This document shows, in pieces, positions 6,433 to 13,983 of a DNA stretch of 17,746 bases. The stretch comes from CAZXMB01 sp964641715 (lineage in GTDB: Bacteria; Desulfobacterota; BSN033; UBA1163). Position 1 is the stretch's first letter; each line of letters opens with the position of its first letter. The DNA is taken from NCBI GenBank assembly GCA_964641715.1, contig CAZXMB010000053.1, positions 1 through 17,746 of the forward strand. The letters run 5' to 3'. Below the pieces are notes generated by a model. The model was not told the DNA's origin. It did no database searches and worked only from the letters and a program-made list of their open reading frames with translations. The position numbers were made by a program, and so were the translations under genes.

Positions 6433-7935
6433 ATGAGGCGGATCATCATCATTGGGGGTGGTGTTGCCGGCCTGAGCGCCGCTTACAAAGTCAGACGGGC
6501 TGCCTCCGAAGGCCATGATGTGGAGTTCGTTCTGATTGAGAAGGACAGGCGCCTGGGCGGGAAGATCCAGACAGAGATCATCCCGGATCCTTCGGAGCGG
6601 AGCAGGTTCATTGTGGACGGAGGGCCTGACTGCTTTCTGACTGAAAAACCGGCCTGCCACCGCATCGCCAAGCTTTTGAGGATCTTTGATGAAGAATTAC
6701 CCACCGATGACTCCAGGAGGCGCACCTTGATCCTGTCCCGTGGCAAACTTCATTCATTGCCGGATGGTGTCATGATGTTCGCACCTACGAAGTTCATCCC
6801 CTTCGTGACCACCGGTCTCTTTTCCTGGCCTGGGAAGGTCCGGATGGCGATGGATCTTTTCATTCCGCCGAAGAAGGTGGTGCCCGGCGAACCCAACAAT
6901 GAAACCCTTGAAAGTTTTGTCGTCCGCCGCATGGGAAGGGAGTGCCTCGATCGACTTGCCGAGCCCCTGGTCGGAGGTGTTCATGCCTCCGATCCGAGAC
7001 AGATGTCACTGGCGGCAACCTTTCCGAGACTCCTTGAGATGGAACAGAATTATGGATCCCTGACGAAGGCATTCATTGCGGCCCGTCGTAAAGTCGAAGA
7101 GATGAGGCGCAAATACCCGACCCAGCCGGGTGAGAAACCCCGCACATTTTTCACCTCCTTTGTGAACGGAATGCAACAGCTTACGGACCGGATGGCCGAT
7201 GCCGCAGGCCGTGAACATATGCGGACGGGGGTTTCCGTCCGCTCACTTCAAAGGATATCCGGAAATGGATGGCGTGCCTTAACCTCGGATGGCTCAATCA
7301 TTGATGGAGACGCTGTCATCATGGCAACGGAATCATGGGCGGCCGAGTCGCTCATCCGGCCCCATGAACCTGCCATTGCAGATGCCCTTGCCCGTATACC
7401 GTGCTCTTCTTCGGCGACGGTCTCGGTCGCGTTCAGCGAAAACGAAGTGGGTTTCGATCTGAATGCATTCGGGGTCCTCTGCCCCATTGTGGAGGGTCGC
7501 GCACTCATGGCGGCAACTTATTCCTCCACCAAATGGCCTGGCCGTGCACCGGCAGGGAGAGCGCTCCTTCGTGGTTTCGTCGGTGGTCCTCACAACCAGG
7601 AGATTTTGAAACGTCCGGACGAGGAACTTGTCCAAATAGTGCTTTCGGAGTTCCGAGATATCCTGGGCCTCAACGCTTTTGCCAAACCCCTATTGACTCG
7701 CGTTTTCCGGTGGCATTTAGGCATGCCGCAGTACACGCTCGGACACCTTGAACGGGTGAAATTGATCGAGGATCGGAGTGCCGAGATCCCTGGCCTTGCC
7801 CTTGCAGGCGGTTGCTATAAAGGGGTAGGGGTTCCCAATTGTATTGAGAGCGGAGAGCAGGCAGTATCGAAGATCCTCGGCGAGTGGGAAATTGCCCTCG
7901 CCGAAGATCAGTGCGAGGAGAAACGATATTATTGA
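6433..7935 (+). CDS. hemY: HemY-type protoporphyrinogen/coproporphyrinogen oxidase
   Basis: This 500-residue FAD-dependent, oxygen-using enzyme aromatises a porphyrinogen (protoporphyrinogen IX or coproporphyrinogen III) by six-electron oxidation. The Rossmann dinucleotide motif IIIIGGGVAGLSAAY opens the protein and is followed by EKDRRLGGKI. The family's VDGGPDCFLTEKP segment lies near residue 65, GGVHASDPRQMSLAATFPR is in the middle, and the C-terminal FAD motif GGCYKGVGVPNCIESG covers about 459-474. No membrane segment is obvious, as expected for soluble or peripheral HemY. It ends 16 bases from the convergent nicotinamidase gene. Its base composition looks richer in GC than hemH: sampled 60-base blocks give 57% and 62%, against 32% and 47% in hemH. 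HemY usually needs oxygen, which is notable if the host is anaerobic. Confidence 0.93.
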   Translation: MRRIIIIGGGVAGLSAAYKVRRAASEGHDVEFVLIEKDRRLGGKIQTEIIPDPSERSRFIVDGGPDCFLTEKPACHRIAKLLRIFDEELPTDDSRRRTLILSRGKLHSLPDGVMMFAPTKFIPFVTTGLFSWPGKVRMAMDLFIPPKKVVPGEPNNETLESFVVRRMGRECLDRLAEPLVGGVHASDPRQMSLAATFPRLLEMEQNYGSLTKAFIAARRKVEEMRRKYPTQPGEKPRTFFTSFVNGMQQLTDRMADAAGREHMRTGVSVRSLQRISGNGWRALTSDGSIIDGDAVIMATESWAAESLIRPHEPAIADALARIPCSSSATVSVAFSENEVGFDLNAFGVLCPIVEGRALMAATYSSTKWPGRAPAGRALLRGFVGGPHNQEILKRPDEELVQIVLSEFRDILGLNAFAKPLLTRVFRWHLGMPQYTLGHLERVKLIEDRSAEIPGLALAGGCYKGVGVPNCIESGEQAVSKILGEWEIALAEDQCEEKRYY

Positions 7936-7951
7936 TCTATCAATCTATTTT

Positions 7952-8674
7952 TTAATTGGTTTTGATCTTCTCTATGTCCAGATCATCCAGAACCACGATC
8001 CCTTTGGCCCTCATCTCATCGATGGCTTTCTGAGAGGTATCCGGAGCGACCCCCCTTGAAAGATTTTTAATCAGGATGACTTTGTAACCCGAGGCTACGG
8101 CATCCAGTGCTGTGGCCCTCACGCAATAATCCGTGGCAATGCCATAAACCACCAATTTTTTGACCTTATCCTCCTTAAGAATTTTATCCATCCTGGTCTT
8201 TTTTCCACCATCGTCCTGGAAACCGGAGTAACTATCGTATTTAGAGTCCATTCCTTTTTTCACGACAGCCTTAAATAATTTTTTATTCAGGAGGATTTCC
8301 GCGCCGGGTGTCTTCTGAACGCAATGGGGAGGCCAGAGGACCTGGTCCTTTCCGTGGAGCTTGATCACATCAAATGCCTTTTTCCCTGGATGCGTGGTGA
8401 AGAAGGAGGCGTGATTTTTGGGGTGCCAATCCTGAGTGGCATAGATCGGAAAACCTGCCTCCTTCAGTTTCTTCGTATTCTCTTCCACGGCTTTGATATA
8501 AGCCTCATCGGTCCCCTCCACGGCCAGGGATCCATTCTTTAACTTTGTAAAGTCTCCCTGGACATCGACCGCAATCACCCCGATTTTTTCTCCCTCTTTT
8601 GCCATTCCCACACCTCCCAGAATGAATGTGAAAGATAATACCATGACCCCTATTTTCACTCCCCAATGCTCCAT
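7952..8674 (-). CDS. pncA: Nicotinamidase (isochorismatase-like hydrolase) with signal peptide
   Basis: This 240-residue cysteine hydrolase most likely converts nicotinamide to nicotinate for NAD salvage. The catalytic triad is D37 (AVDVQGDF), K140 (KKGMDSKYDSYSGF) and C184 (ATDYCVRATALDA). The metal site is D82, H84 and H88 in QDWHPKNHASF, with H117 in LWPPHC. Together these fit PncA better than other isochorismatase-like enzymes. Residues 1-24 (K7, then IGVMVLSFTFILGGVGMA) read as a signal peptide, cleaved near A25, predicting a periplasmic enzyme; most PncAs are cytoplasmic. The ATG at 8674 has AAAGGAGG six bases upstream. A second ATG at 8605 (M24) has its own GGGAGG seven bases upstream and would give a leaderless cytoplasmic form. 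Pyrazinamidase-like or other amidase activity cannot be excluded. Confidence 0.87.
   Translation of the reverse strand: MEHWGVKIGVMVLSFTFILGGVGMAKEGEKIGVIAVDVQGDFTKLKNGSLAVEGTDEAYIKAVEENTKKLKEAGFPIYATQDWHPKNHASFFTTHPGKKAFDVIKLHGKDQVLWPPHCVQKTPGAEILLNKKLFKAVVKKGMDSKYDSYSGFQDDGGKKTRMDKILKEDKVKKLVVYGIATDYCVRATALDAVASGYKVILIKNLSRGVAPDTSQKAIDEMRAKGIVVLDDLDIEKIKTN
8613..8618 (-). promoter_or_regulatory. Possible internal ribosome binding site for a leaderless nicotinamidase
   Basis: GGGAGG on the coding strand lies seven bases before an in-frame ATG at 8605 (M24), exactly at the end of the signal peptide. The same bases encode Gly-Gly-Val-Gly, so the match may be coincidence of glycine codons. Confidence 0.35.
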
Positions 8675-8680
8675 AAAGCG

Positions 8681-8688
8681 CCTCCTTT
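8681..8688 (-). promoter_or_regulatory. Ribosome binding site for the full-length (exported) nicotinamidase
   Basis: CCTCCTTT on the plus strand reads AAAGGAGG on the coding strand, six bases from the ATG at 8674. It decides in favour of the start that includes the signal peptide. Confidence 0.7.
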
Positions 8689-8701
8689 GAAAATGGTTGT
8701 T

Positions 8702-8802
8702 GGTTAAGGGTTACGGTTGCGAAGCCCGTGACATACAATGAACGATGGACAATAAACAATGAACAAAAAATGATATACTGTTCATCGTATCATTTTCATT
8801 GT
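8702..8802. repeat. GAACGATGGAC-family inverted repeat upstream of the nicotinamidase gene
   Basis: This is a second copy of the element before hemH: a GGTTAAGGGTTACGG lead-in, then GAACGATGGAC at 8740-8750, then TGTTCATCGTATC on the opposite arm. The outer arms ACAATGAA (8735-8742) and TTCATTGT (8795-8802) are perfectly complementary. It is in the nicotinamidase leader region, upstream of its ribosome binding site. Confidence 0.65.
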
Positions 8803-8842
8803 CCTAAAGTGATACGGGCCTCATTAGCGTTTGACGAAACCC

Positions 8843-8876
8843 TACAATCCGCAATCCGAATTCCGAAATCCGCAAT
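8843..8876. repeat. AATCCG short-period repeat
   Basis: Four units of the form AATCCGCAATCCGAATTCCGA repeat with a period of 7-8 bases, immediately after the stop of the aminotransferase gene. The same unit appears at about 15082-15105. No terminator hairpin is visible beyond it. Confidence 0.55.
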
Positions 8877-8881
8877 TATTT

Positions 8882-10210
8882 TTAAGCCATCTCCTTTGTA
8901 ACTTCCCGGGCCGCTTCGATAATTCTCTCAATGTCCTCATCGGAGTGAGCGGTTGAAAGGCTGCCCCCTCCGTGCATGACGTGGACCCCTCGGGTCAGCA
9001 TTCTGATCCTGAATTCGACCTCTCTCTTCTCTATATCTGTGAATCGGTGGATGGCATGGGGAGAATTAAGTACCACCCCTCTTTTAAAAGGGAAATGGAC
9101 CTGGTAAAGAGAGGCAATCCCTGTGACCATAACCTCCAATCCCTCCCTGTCAAAGGTCTCCTGGAGTCCTTTTCTCAATCTTTCACCTTTGGCCTCGAGA
9201 GAGGGATAGACCTCTTTAGAATGTTCTTTTAAAAATCGGAGCATGGCAAGTCCTGCGGCCACGGTCAAGGGATGGGCAGAGAAGGTCCCTCCACCGATGA
9301 GAATTCTATTCCATTTTTCAGTTTTTATTTCAGGAGAAGTTCGTTCGAGGATCTCCCTTTTCCCCGCCACCAAACCCACAGGCAATCCCCCTCCTGTAAT
9401 CTTTCCAAGGGTGGCAAGGTCAGGGAGAATATGGAACCTCTCCTGAGCTCCTCCTAAAGCAACCCTGAAACCTGAAATCACTTCGTCAAAGATCAAAAGG
9501 GCTCCACATTTCTGGGTCTCAGACCGTAGCATCTTAAGGTATTCAGGGGTTGCAGGCAAAAATCCGCCTTCGCCAATTACCGGCTCAAGGATGATTCCTG
9601 CCAGATCCATCCTGTTTTGGTGGATGATTTCCAGCGTTCCGGGGAGGTCATTAAAAGGGATCATCTTTGTATATTTTTGAAGTTCGGGCAATAGACCCAG
9701 ACTCTCTTCTTTTTCGTAGGGCATCTTGATCCCAGCCGTAAGATCTGAATTTCCCCCATGCCAGCCGCCTGCAATCTTCAGAATGATTCTCTTCCCTGTA
9801 AATCCCCTTGCGAGACGAACCGCATACATGGTTGCCTCAGTTCCGGAGCAACAGAACCGGACCATTTCTGCACAGGGGACCAATTCCCGGATCAGTTCCG
9901 CCCATTCGATCTGTTTTTCAAATAGGGCCCCCCAGTGGATTCCCTTTTTCAATTGTTCTTCGATGGATTGGGTCACCACCTCGGGCCAATGTCCGAGGAT
10001 ATGAGTATAATTACCCATCCAGAGATCAATGTATTGATTCCCATCCACATCGATGATTTTCGACCCTCTTGCATCTTTTACAATAAAAGGATGGGGCGGA
10101 AAGAAGTGGATATTATGGGAAATCCCTCCGGGCATCACCTCTCTCGCTCTCCTGAAGAGTTTTCCGGAAAGGGGAGTCTTTTTCTGATAATCATCAAGGA
10201 AATCGGTCAC
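8882..10210 (-). CDS. Class III aminotransferase, glutamate-1-semialdehyde aminomutase-like
   Basis: This 442-residue PLP enzyme is of fold type I, class III. Visible features are the phosphate-binding SGTEATMYAVRLAR (from S122), the PLP-ring Asp D242 in LLIFDEVISGFR, and the Schiff-base Lys K270 in LATLGKITGGGLPVG, which is close to the HemL motif. N-terminal REVMPGGISHN also resembles HemL. However, the loop after HGG (residues 150-180) reads NSDLTAGIKMPYEKEES. It lacks the Gly/Ser-rich flexible loop and the YHGH motif of typical HemL, so this may be an aminotransferase or aminomutase acting on another substrate. The start is GTG, with AGGAGG eight bases upstream. It diverges from the TRAP operon. 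Heme genes nearby make a HemL role tempting but unproven, so no gene symbol is assigned. Confidence 0.8.
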   Translation of the reverse strand: MTDFLDDYQKKTPLSGKLFRRAREVMPGGISHNIHFFPPHPFIVKDARGSKIIDVDGNQYIDLWMGNYTHILGHWPEVVTQSIEEQLKKGIHWGALFEKQIEWAELIRELVPCAEMVRFCCSGTEATMYAVRLARGFTGKRIILKIAGGWHGGNSDLTAGIKMPYEKEESLGLLPELQKYTKMIPFNDLPGTLEIIHQNRMDLAGIILEPVIGEGGFLPATPEYLKMLRSETQKCGALLIFDEVISGFRVALGGAQERFHILPDLATLGKITGGGLPVGLVAGKREILERTSPEIKTEKWNRILIGGGTFSAHPLTVAAGLAMLRFLKEHSKEVYPSLEAKGERLRKGLQETFDREGLEVMVTGIASLYQVHFPFKRGVVLNSPHAIHRFTDIEKREVEFRIRMLTRGVHVMHGGGSLSTAHSDEDIERIIEAAREVTKEMA

Positions 10211-10302
10211 CTTTCAATCCTCCTCACAAGCCTTGGTCTTTCATAGCATATTTTTGATTGGATGAAAATGGGGCAAAGGGAAGATGGCATCCTAAAAAGT
10301 CT

Positions 10303-10331
10303 TTGACAAATGAATTAAAATTTTATAAAAA
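10303..10331 (+). promoter_or_regulatory. Promoter of the TAXI-TRAP operon
   Basis: A TTGACA at 10303-10308 is followed by an AT-rich -10 region: TATAAA at 10324-10329 (15-base spacer) or TAAAAA at 10326-10331 (17-base spacer). It lies about 100 bases ahead of the first gene, in the 220-base divergent gap. The leader between is AT-rich, and I see no riboswitch or attenuator in it. Confidence 0.5.
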
Positions 10332-10430
10332 TAGACATCTTTGGAAGAAGGGGGGGATTTGATGCCAGGGAGAGAAAGGGACTTTCTATTTTAAACATTA
10401 TAAAAATATATTAAAAAAGGAGGTTTGGTT

Positions 10431-11405
10431 ATGAAGAGAAAGGTGTTATTGATTGGGGTTTTGGTTTTTTGTCTGACCGTTTTTTTATCTACCTATCAAC
10501 CTGAAGTGGCCCACAGCGCGAAAAAGTTTGTGACCATTGCTTCGGGATGGGTCACAGGGGTCTATTTTCCACTGGCAGGGGCCATTTCAAGAATCGTTTA
10601 TGAAAAGGTTCCGGACCTAAAAGTAACTGTTGAGTCCTCCGGAGCTTCGGTCGCCAATGCAAAATTGATTGCCTCGGGTGATGCGGATCTGGCTATCTTA
10701 CAGAATGATATTGCCTTTTATGCTTTTAAAGGGGTTAAGCCCATGTTTGATAAGGCCGTATCGAATATTCGCGGAGTCACCTCTCTCTATCCCGAACATT
10801 GTCAGATTCAAGCGAGAAAGGCATCCAATATTAAATCGGTGAAAGATCTGAAAGGAAAAAGGGTTGCCGTGGGTCCTTTGGGGAGCGGGACGGAACAGAA
10901 TGCGATTCAGATCCTGGAGGCCTATGGATTGAAGTTCGGAGATCTGGGCAAGGTGGAGAGATTGACCGCTACAGAGTCATCCGATTTTCTCAAGGACGGA
11001 CGAATTGATGCGGCATTCTATACCGTAGGCGTGGGTGCCTCTGCGATCGTTGATACAGCCCTGATGATTGAGACGACGATTGTACCAATCGATGGTTCTC
11101 AGGCCGATGCACTTCTCAAGAAGTATCCTTTCTTTTCAAAGGATAAGGTGCCTGCAGGGATATATAAAGGGGTGGATAAGGATGTTCCCACCGTAGCCGT
11201 CCTGGCCATCCTGGTGGCAAAGGCCGAAATGGAAGAGGATGCTGTTTATAAGATTACCAAGGCGATGTTTGAAAACATCAAAAGCATTGAGACGGCGCAT
11301 GCCAAAGGGAAAGAAGTAAAGATTGAAAAGGCCCTCATCGGGATGCCGATTCCCATCCACCCGGGAGCTGAGAAGTTTTTCAAAGAGAAAGGGATTAAGA
11401 AGTAA
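10431..11405 (+). CDS. TRAP transporter substrate-binding protein, TAXI family
   Basis: This 324-residue periplasmic protein captures a small anionic solute for a TRAP transporter. Residues 1-30 form a signal peptide (KRK, then a long hydrophobic run, cleavage near AHSA/KK). The mature protein opens with FVTIASGWVTGVYFPLAGAI, the TAXI family pattern. TVESSGASVANAKLIASGDAD (about 66-86), which includes the typical SxGSxxN-like region, follows, and then GKRVAVGPLGSGTE. The ATG at 10431 is chosen over the in-frame TTG six bases earlier because AAGGAGG at 10417-10423 is then seven bases away. Some characterised TAXI proteins bind glutamate or other carboxylates; the ligand here is unknown. A DUF1850 gene and a fused permease follow, which is the standard TAXI operon. 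Confidence 0.95.
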   Translation: MKRKVLLIGVLVFCLTVFLSTYQPEVAHSAKKFVTIASGWVTGVYFPLAGAISRIVYEKVPDLKVTVESSGASVANAKLIASGDADLAILQNDIAFYAFKGVKPMFDKAVSNIRGVTSLYPEHCQIQARKASNIKSVKDLKGKRVAVGPLGSGTEQNAIQILEAYGLKFGDLGKVERLTATESSDFLKDGRIDAAFYTVGVGASAIVDTALMIETTIVPIDGSQADALLKKYPFFSKDKVPAGIYKGVDKDVPTVAVLAILVAKAEMEEDAVYKITKAMFENIKSIETAHAKGKEVKIEKALIGMPIPIHPGAEKFFKEKGIKK

Positions 11406-11429
11406 ATTGATGATGAGAGGAGGTATCCG

Positions 11430-11918
11430 ATGGCAAATCTAAAACTTGGGTGCCTCCTCTTTATGATTTTAATCGTTGCTTTTTTTCTCTATCCTGTTCC
11501 TGTGCTTGAATTGAAGACGGAGAAAAACGATCGGATACTTTTTTTAAAAAGGGTTTCTTCGGGAGAGCCATTTATCTTCCAATATGTCCACTCCGTTGAG
11601 AAGATCACCGTCCAGGGATTTTTCATTATCACCTCCCGAGGGATGATCCAATTGGTTGAGACTCAATTCCCTTCCTTTGGCCCTGGCCTTCCATTTATGA
11701 AGAACGAGGTGATCCTTGAAAAGGATAAGATGAGGGCAACGTCCAAGATTGAAGAGATGGAAAATTTTTCCTTTTTTGTCTCTCCTTTCACCCTTCCCCA
11801 ACTGACATTTAAAGATGAAAGGTTTGATTTCTCTTCGTTAAAGGAAGGGGAATTGGTGACCCTCAGAGTGAGGCGATATCCCTTAGGAGGTTTTTTACTC
11901 AATGAGGTCAAAAGATAA
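11430..11918 (+). CDS. DUF1850 protein of the TAXI-TRAP operon
   Basis: This 162-residue protein belongs to DUF1850, a family of unknown function that recurs between TAXI binding proteins and their fused permeases. Residues 6-22 form an N-terminal hydrophobic segment (signal anchor or signal peptide), so the rest should lie outside the cytoplasm. The family's FQYVHSVEKITVQGFF and FPSFGPGLPF stretches are present. An AGGAGG precedes the ATG at 11430. The last 17 bases overlap the permease gene in another frame, and the permease's ribosome binding site lies inside this gene, which suggests translational coupling. A structural or accessory role in the transporter is inference from context alone. 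Confidence 0.85.
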   Translation: MANLKLGCLLFMILIVAFFLYPVPVLELKTEKNDRILFLKRVSSGEPFIFQYVHSVEKITVQGFFIITSRGMIQLVETQFPSFGPGLPFMKNEVILEKDKMRATSKIEEMENFSFFVSPFTLPQLTFKDERFDFSSLKEGELVTLRVRRYPLGGFLLNEVKR

Positions 11919-13935
11919 CATTACTCCGGATCAGGTTTCGGTTGAAAAATCGAAGGAGATCGCCGAAGGAGCGGATTATGGTGCCCGACGCCTATCCGGC
12001 CCCATTTTTTACATCTCAGCGGGCATTGCCTTTGTCATGTCCTGTTTTCAGCTCTATACGGCAATGTTCGGAACACTGACAGCCACTCTTCAGCGGTCTG
12101 TCCATTTGTGTTTCGCCATCATGCTCTGTTTCCTCTTTTACCCAATGACCAAGAGGTCAAAAACAAGGACCATTCCCATTTATGATTTGATCTTTGCGGC
12201 ATTAGGTGGGTGGGCAGCCATCTATATTGCCGTCTTCTATACGGATTTGGTCCAGAGGATTGGAAACCCCACGACCATGGATATGGTGATGGGGGTTTTG
12301 ACCATTATTTTTATTCTCGAAGCCGCCCGGAGAGCGGTAGGATTTCCACTTCCTCTCATCTCAGCGATATTCATTCTCTATGCCTTCATCGGGCCCTATC
12401 TCCCAGATCTCCTGGCTCATCGGGGGTATGGTTTCCGAAGGGTCGTGGATCACCTTTACCTGACCATGGAGGGAATTTTCGGAGTCCCTCTATGGGTCTC
12501 TTCCACCTTCGTTTTTGCCTTTGTCCTTTTCGGAGCCGTTATCGAGAAGACAGGGGCGATGGATTATTTCATGAAATTAGCTTTTTCGCTTGTCGGAAAC
12601 ACTCGAGGAGGTCCAGCCAAGGTGGCTGTGGTATCAAGTGCTTTTATGGGGACGATCTCCGGCAGCGGTGTAGCCAATGTGGTGACCACCGGGTCGGTAA
12701 CAATACCTCTGATGAAACGCCTCGGGTTTAAGCCTGAGATTGCAGGGGCAATCGAAACGGCAGCGAGCGGAAATGGGCAGTTAATGCCCCCTGTAATGGG
12801 TGCGGCCGCCTTTATTATGGCGGAGTTTTTGGGAATTCCATATCTTCAAGTTGTGATGGCCGCCGCCCTTCCAGCGGTCATTGACCAACTGGCCCTTCTC
12901 GGAGCGGTTCATCTTCTTTCCGTTAAATTTGGTTTAAAAGGGATCCCGAGAAAGGAGCTCCCGAAGTTTTTACCAATCTTCATCCGCGGACTTCATTTCC
13001 TGATCCCCATCGGTGTGCTCTTCTACTATTTGATCATCAGGCGGGCCACCCCTCTTACCTCAGCAGCAATGGGAATCGCCACTACGATCATCATCTTTTT
13101 CTTGCAGGGCCTGTCGATTAGCTTTGGATGGAGGCGTTCGAATACAGAGAATGCCACAGAGAATGCCAAGGTTAAACAGGGGATTTCGGTTGAGCCATTG
13201 GTTTCTTTCTTTATAAAGATGGCCGATGCCATGTATAAAGCGGCAAGAATGATGGCGGGTATTGGTGCGACCTGTGCCTGTGCGGGGATTGTGGTGGGAG
13301 TGATTACTCTTACAGGAGCCGGATTGAACATGACCAACATCATCATGGGGCTTTCCGGAGGCAACCTCTATTTCGGACTCCTTCTGACCATGGCTACCTG
13401 TCTCATCCTCGGGATGGGGGTTCCCACAACAGCCAATTACGTCATCATGGCCTCGATCATGGCCCCTGCGCTGAAGGAGATGAATCCGGATGTCCCGATC
13501 ATTGCGATTCACCTCTTTGTCTTCTATTTTGGAATTCTTGCGGATGGGACCCCACCGGTATGCGTGGCGGCCTATGCGGCCGCAGGCATAGCGGGTTCCG
13601 ATCCTCTGAAGACCGGAGTCAATGCCTTCAAATTGGATATGCGAACATTCCTTTTGCCTTTCATGTTCATCACCGCACCCCAAATGCTCCTCATCAATAC
13701 CAACTTTATTGAGGCCTCATGGATCTTCATCTCCGCTTCCATCGGTATGTATGCCCTGGCCGCCTCGATGCAGGGATTCCTCTTAACGGATTTGAAATGG
13801 TATGAACGTATCGTCCTCTTTGCCTCGGCAGTCGCATTAGTGAAACCGGGATTGATTACAGATCTATTGGGCCTGATCGGGTTTGCAATGATCTACTGGT
13901 ATCAGAGAAAAGAGGCGAAAGGAGCAATCATTTAA
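11902..13935 (+). CDS. TRAP transporter fused permease, DctQM type (TAXI system)
   Basis: This 677-residue inner-membrane protein combines the small DctQ-like four-helix module (about 30-170) and the large DctM-like translocation module (about 180-670). It drives uptake of the solute delivered by the TAXI protein using an ion gradient. Conserved DctM features include GTISGSGVANVVTTGSVTIP (250-269), AASGNGQLMPPVMGAAAFIM (287-306), LGMGVPTTANYVIMA, and DGTPPVCVAAYAAAGIAGSDP toward the C-terminus. A hydrophilic loop with NTENATENAK (414-423) separates the two halves of DctM. The ATG overlaps DUF1850; AGGAGG at 11885-11890 is 11 bases upstream, slightly far but usable. The gene converges on the DUF4392 gene with a 48-base gap and no clear terminator. 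Confidence 0.95.
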   Translation: MRSKDNITPDQVSVEKSKEIAEGADYGARRLSGPIFYISAGIAFVMSCFQLYTAMFGTLTATLQRSVHLCFAIMLCFLFYPMTKRSKTRTIPIYDLIFAALGGWAAIYIAVFYTDLVQRIGNPTTMDMVMGVLTIIFILEAARRAVGFPLPLISAIFILYAFIGPYLPDLLAHRGYGFRRVVDHLYLTMEGIFGVPLWVSSTFVFAFVLFGAVIEKTGAMDYFMKLAFSLVGNTRGGPAKVAVVSSAFMGTISGSGVANVVTTGSVTIPLMKRLGFKPEIAGAIETAASGNGQLMPPVMGAAAFIMAEFLGIPYLQVVMAAALPAVIDQLALLGAVHLLSVKFGLKGIPRKELPKFLPIFIRGLHFLIPIGVLFYYLIIRRATPLTSAAMGIATTIIIFFLQGLSISFGWRRSNTENATENAKVKQGISVEPLVSFFIKMADAMYKAARMMAGIGATCACAGIVVGVITLTGAGLNMTNIIMGLSGGNLYFGLLLTMATCLILGMGVPTTANYVIMASIMAPALKEMNPDVPIIAIHLFVFYFGILADGTPPVCVAAYAAAGIAGSDPLKTGVNAFKLDMRTFLLPFMFITAPQMLLINTNFIEASWIFISASIGMYALAASMQGFLLTDLKWYERIVLFASAVALVKPGLITDLLGLIGFAMIYWYQRKEAKGAII

Positions 13936-13983
13936 TTGCGAAATGAAGAATGCGGATTTGCGGAGTAATAAAACTTTTTATCG

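Noticed and set aside
7936..7951. Bidirectional terminator between hemY and the nicotinamidase gene
   Set aside because: The gap is only 16 bases, and I see a T-rich run but no stem.
8882..10210. Firm assignment as hemL
   Set aside because: The flexible substrate loop and YHGH motif of canonical HemL are missing, so only the family-level call is kept.
12210..12731. Long plus-strand frame inside the TRAP permease gene
   Set aside because: It lies entirely within the well-supported DctQM permease in another frame, has no ribosome binding site and shows no recognisable motif.
13060..13683. 207-residue minus-strand frame opposite the TRAP permease
   Set aside because: It is an antisense shadow of the membrane protein, rich in His, Gly and Arg as expected from reading transmembrane codons backwards.
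13936..13983. Terminator between the TRAP permease and the DUF4392 gene
   Set aside because: Only a weak AATAA/TTATT pairing with a long loop is visible, with no GC-rich stem.
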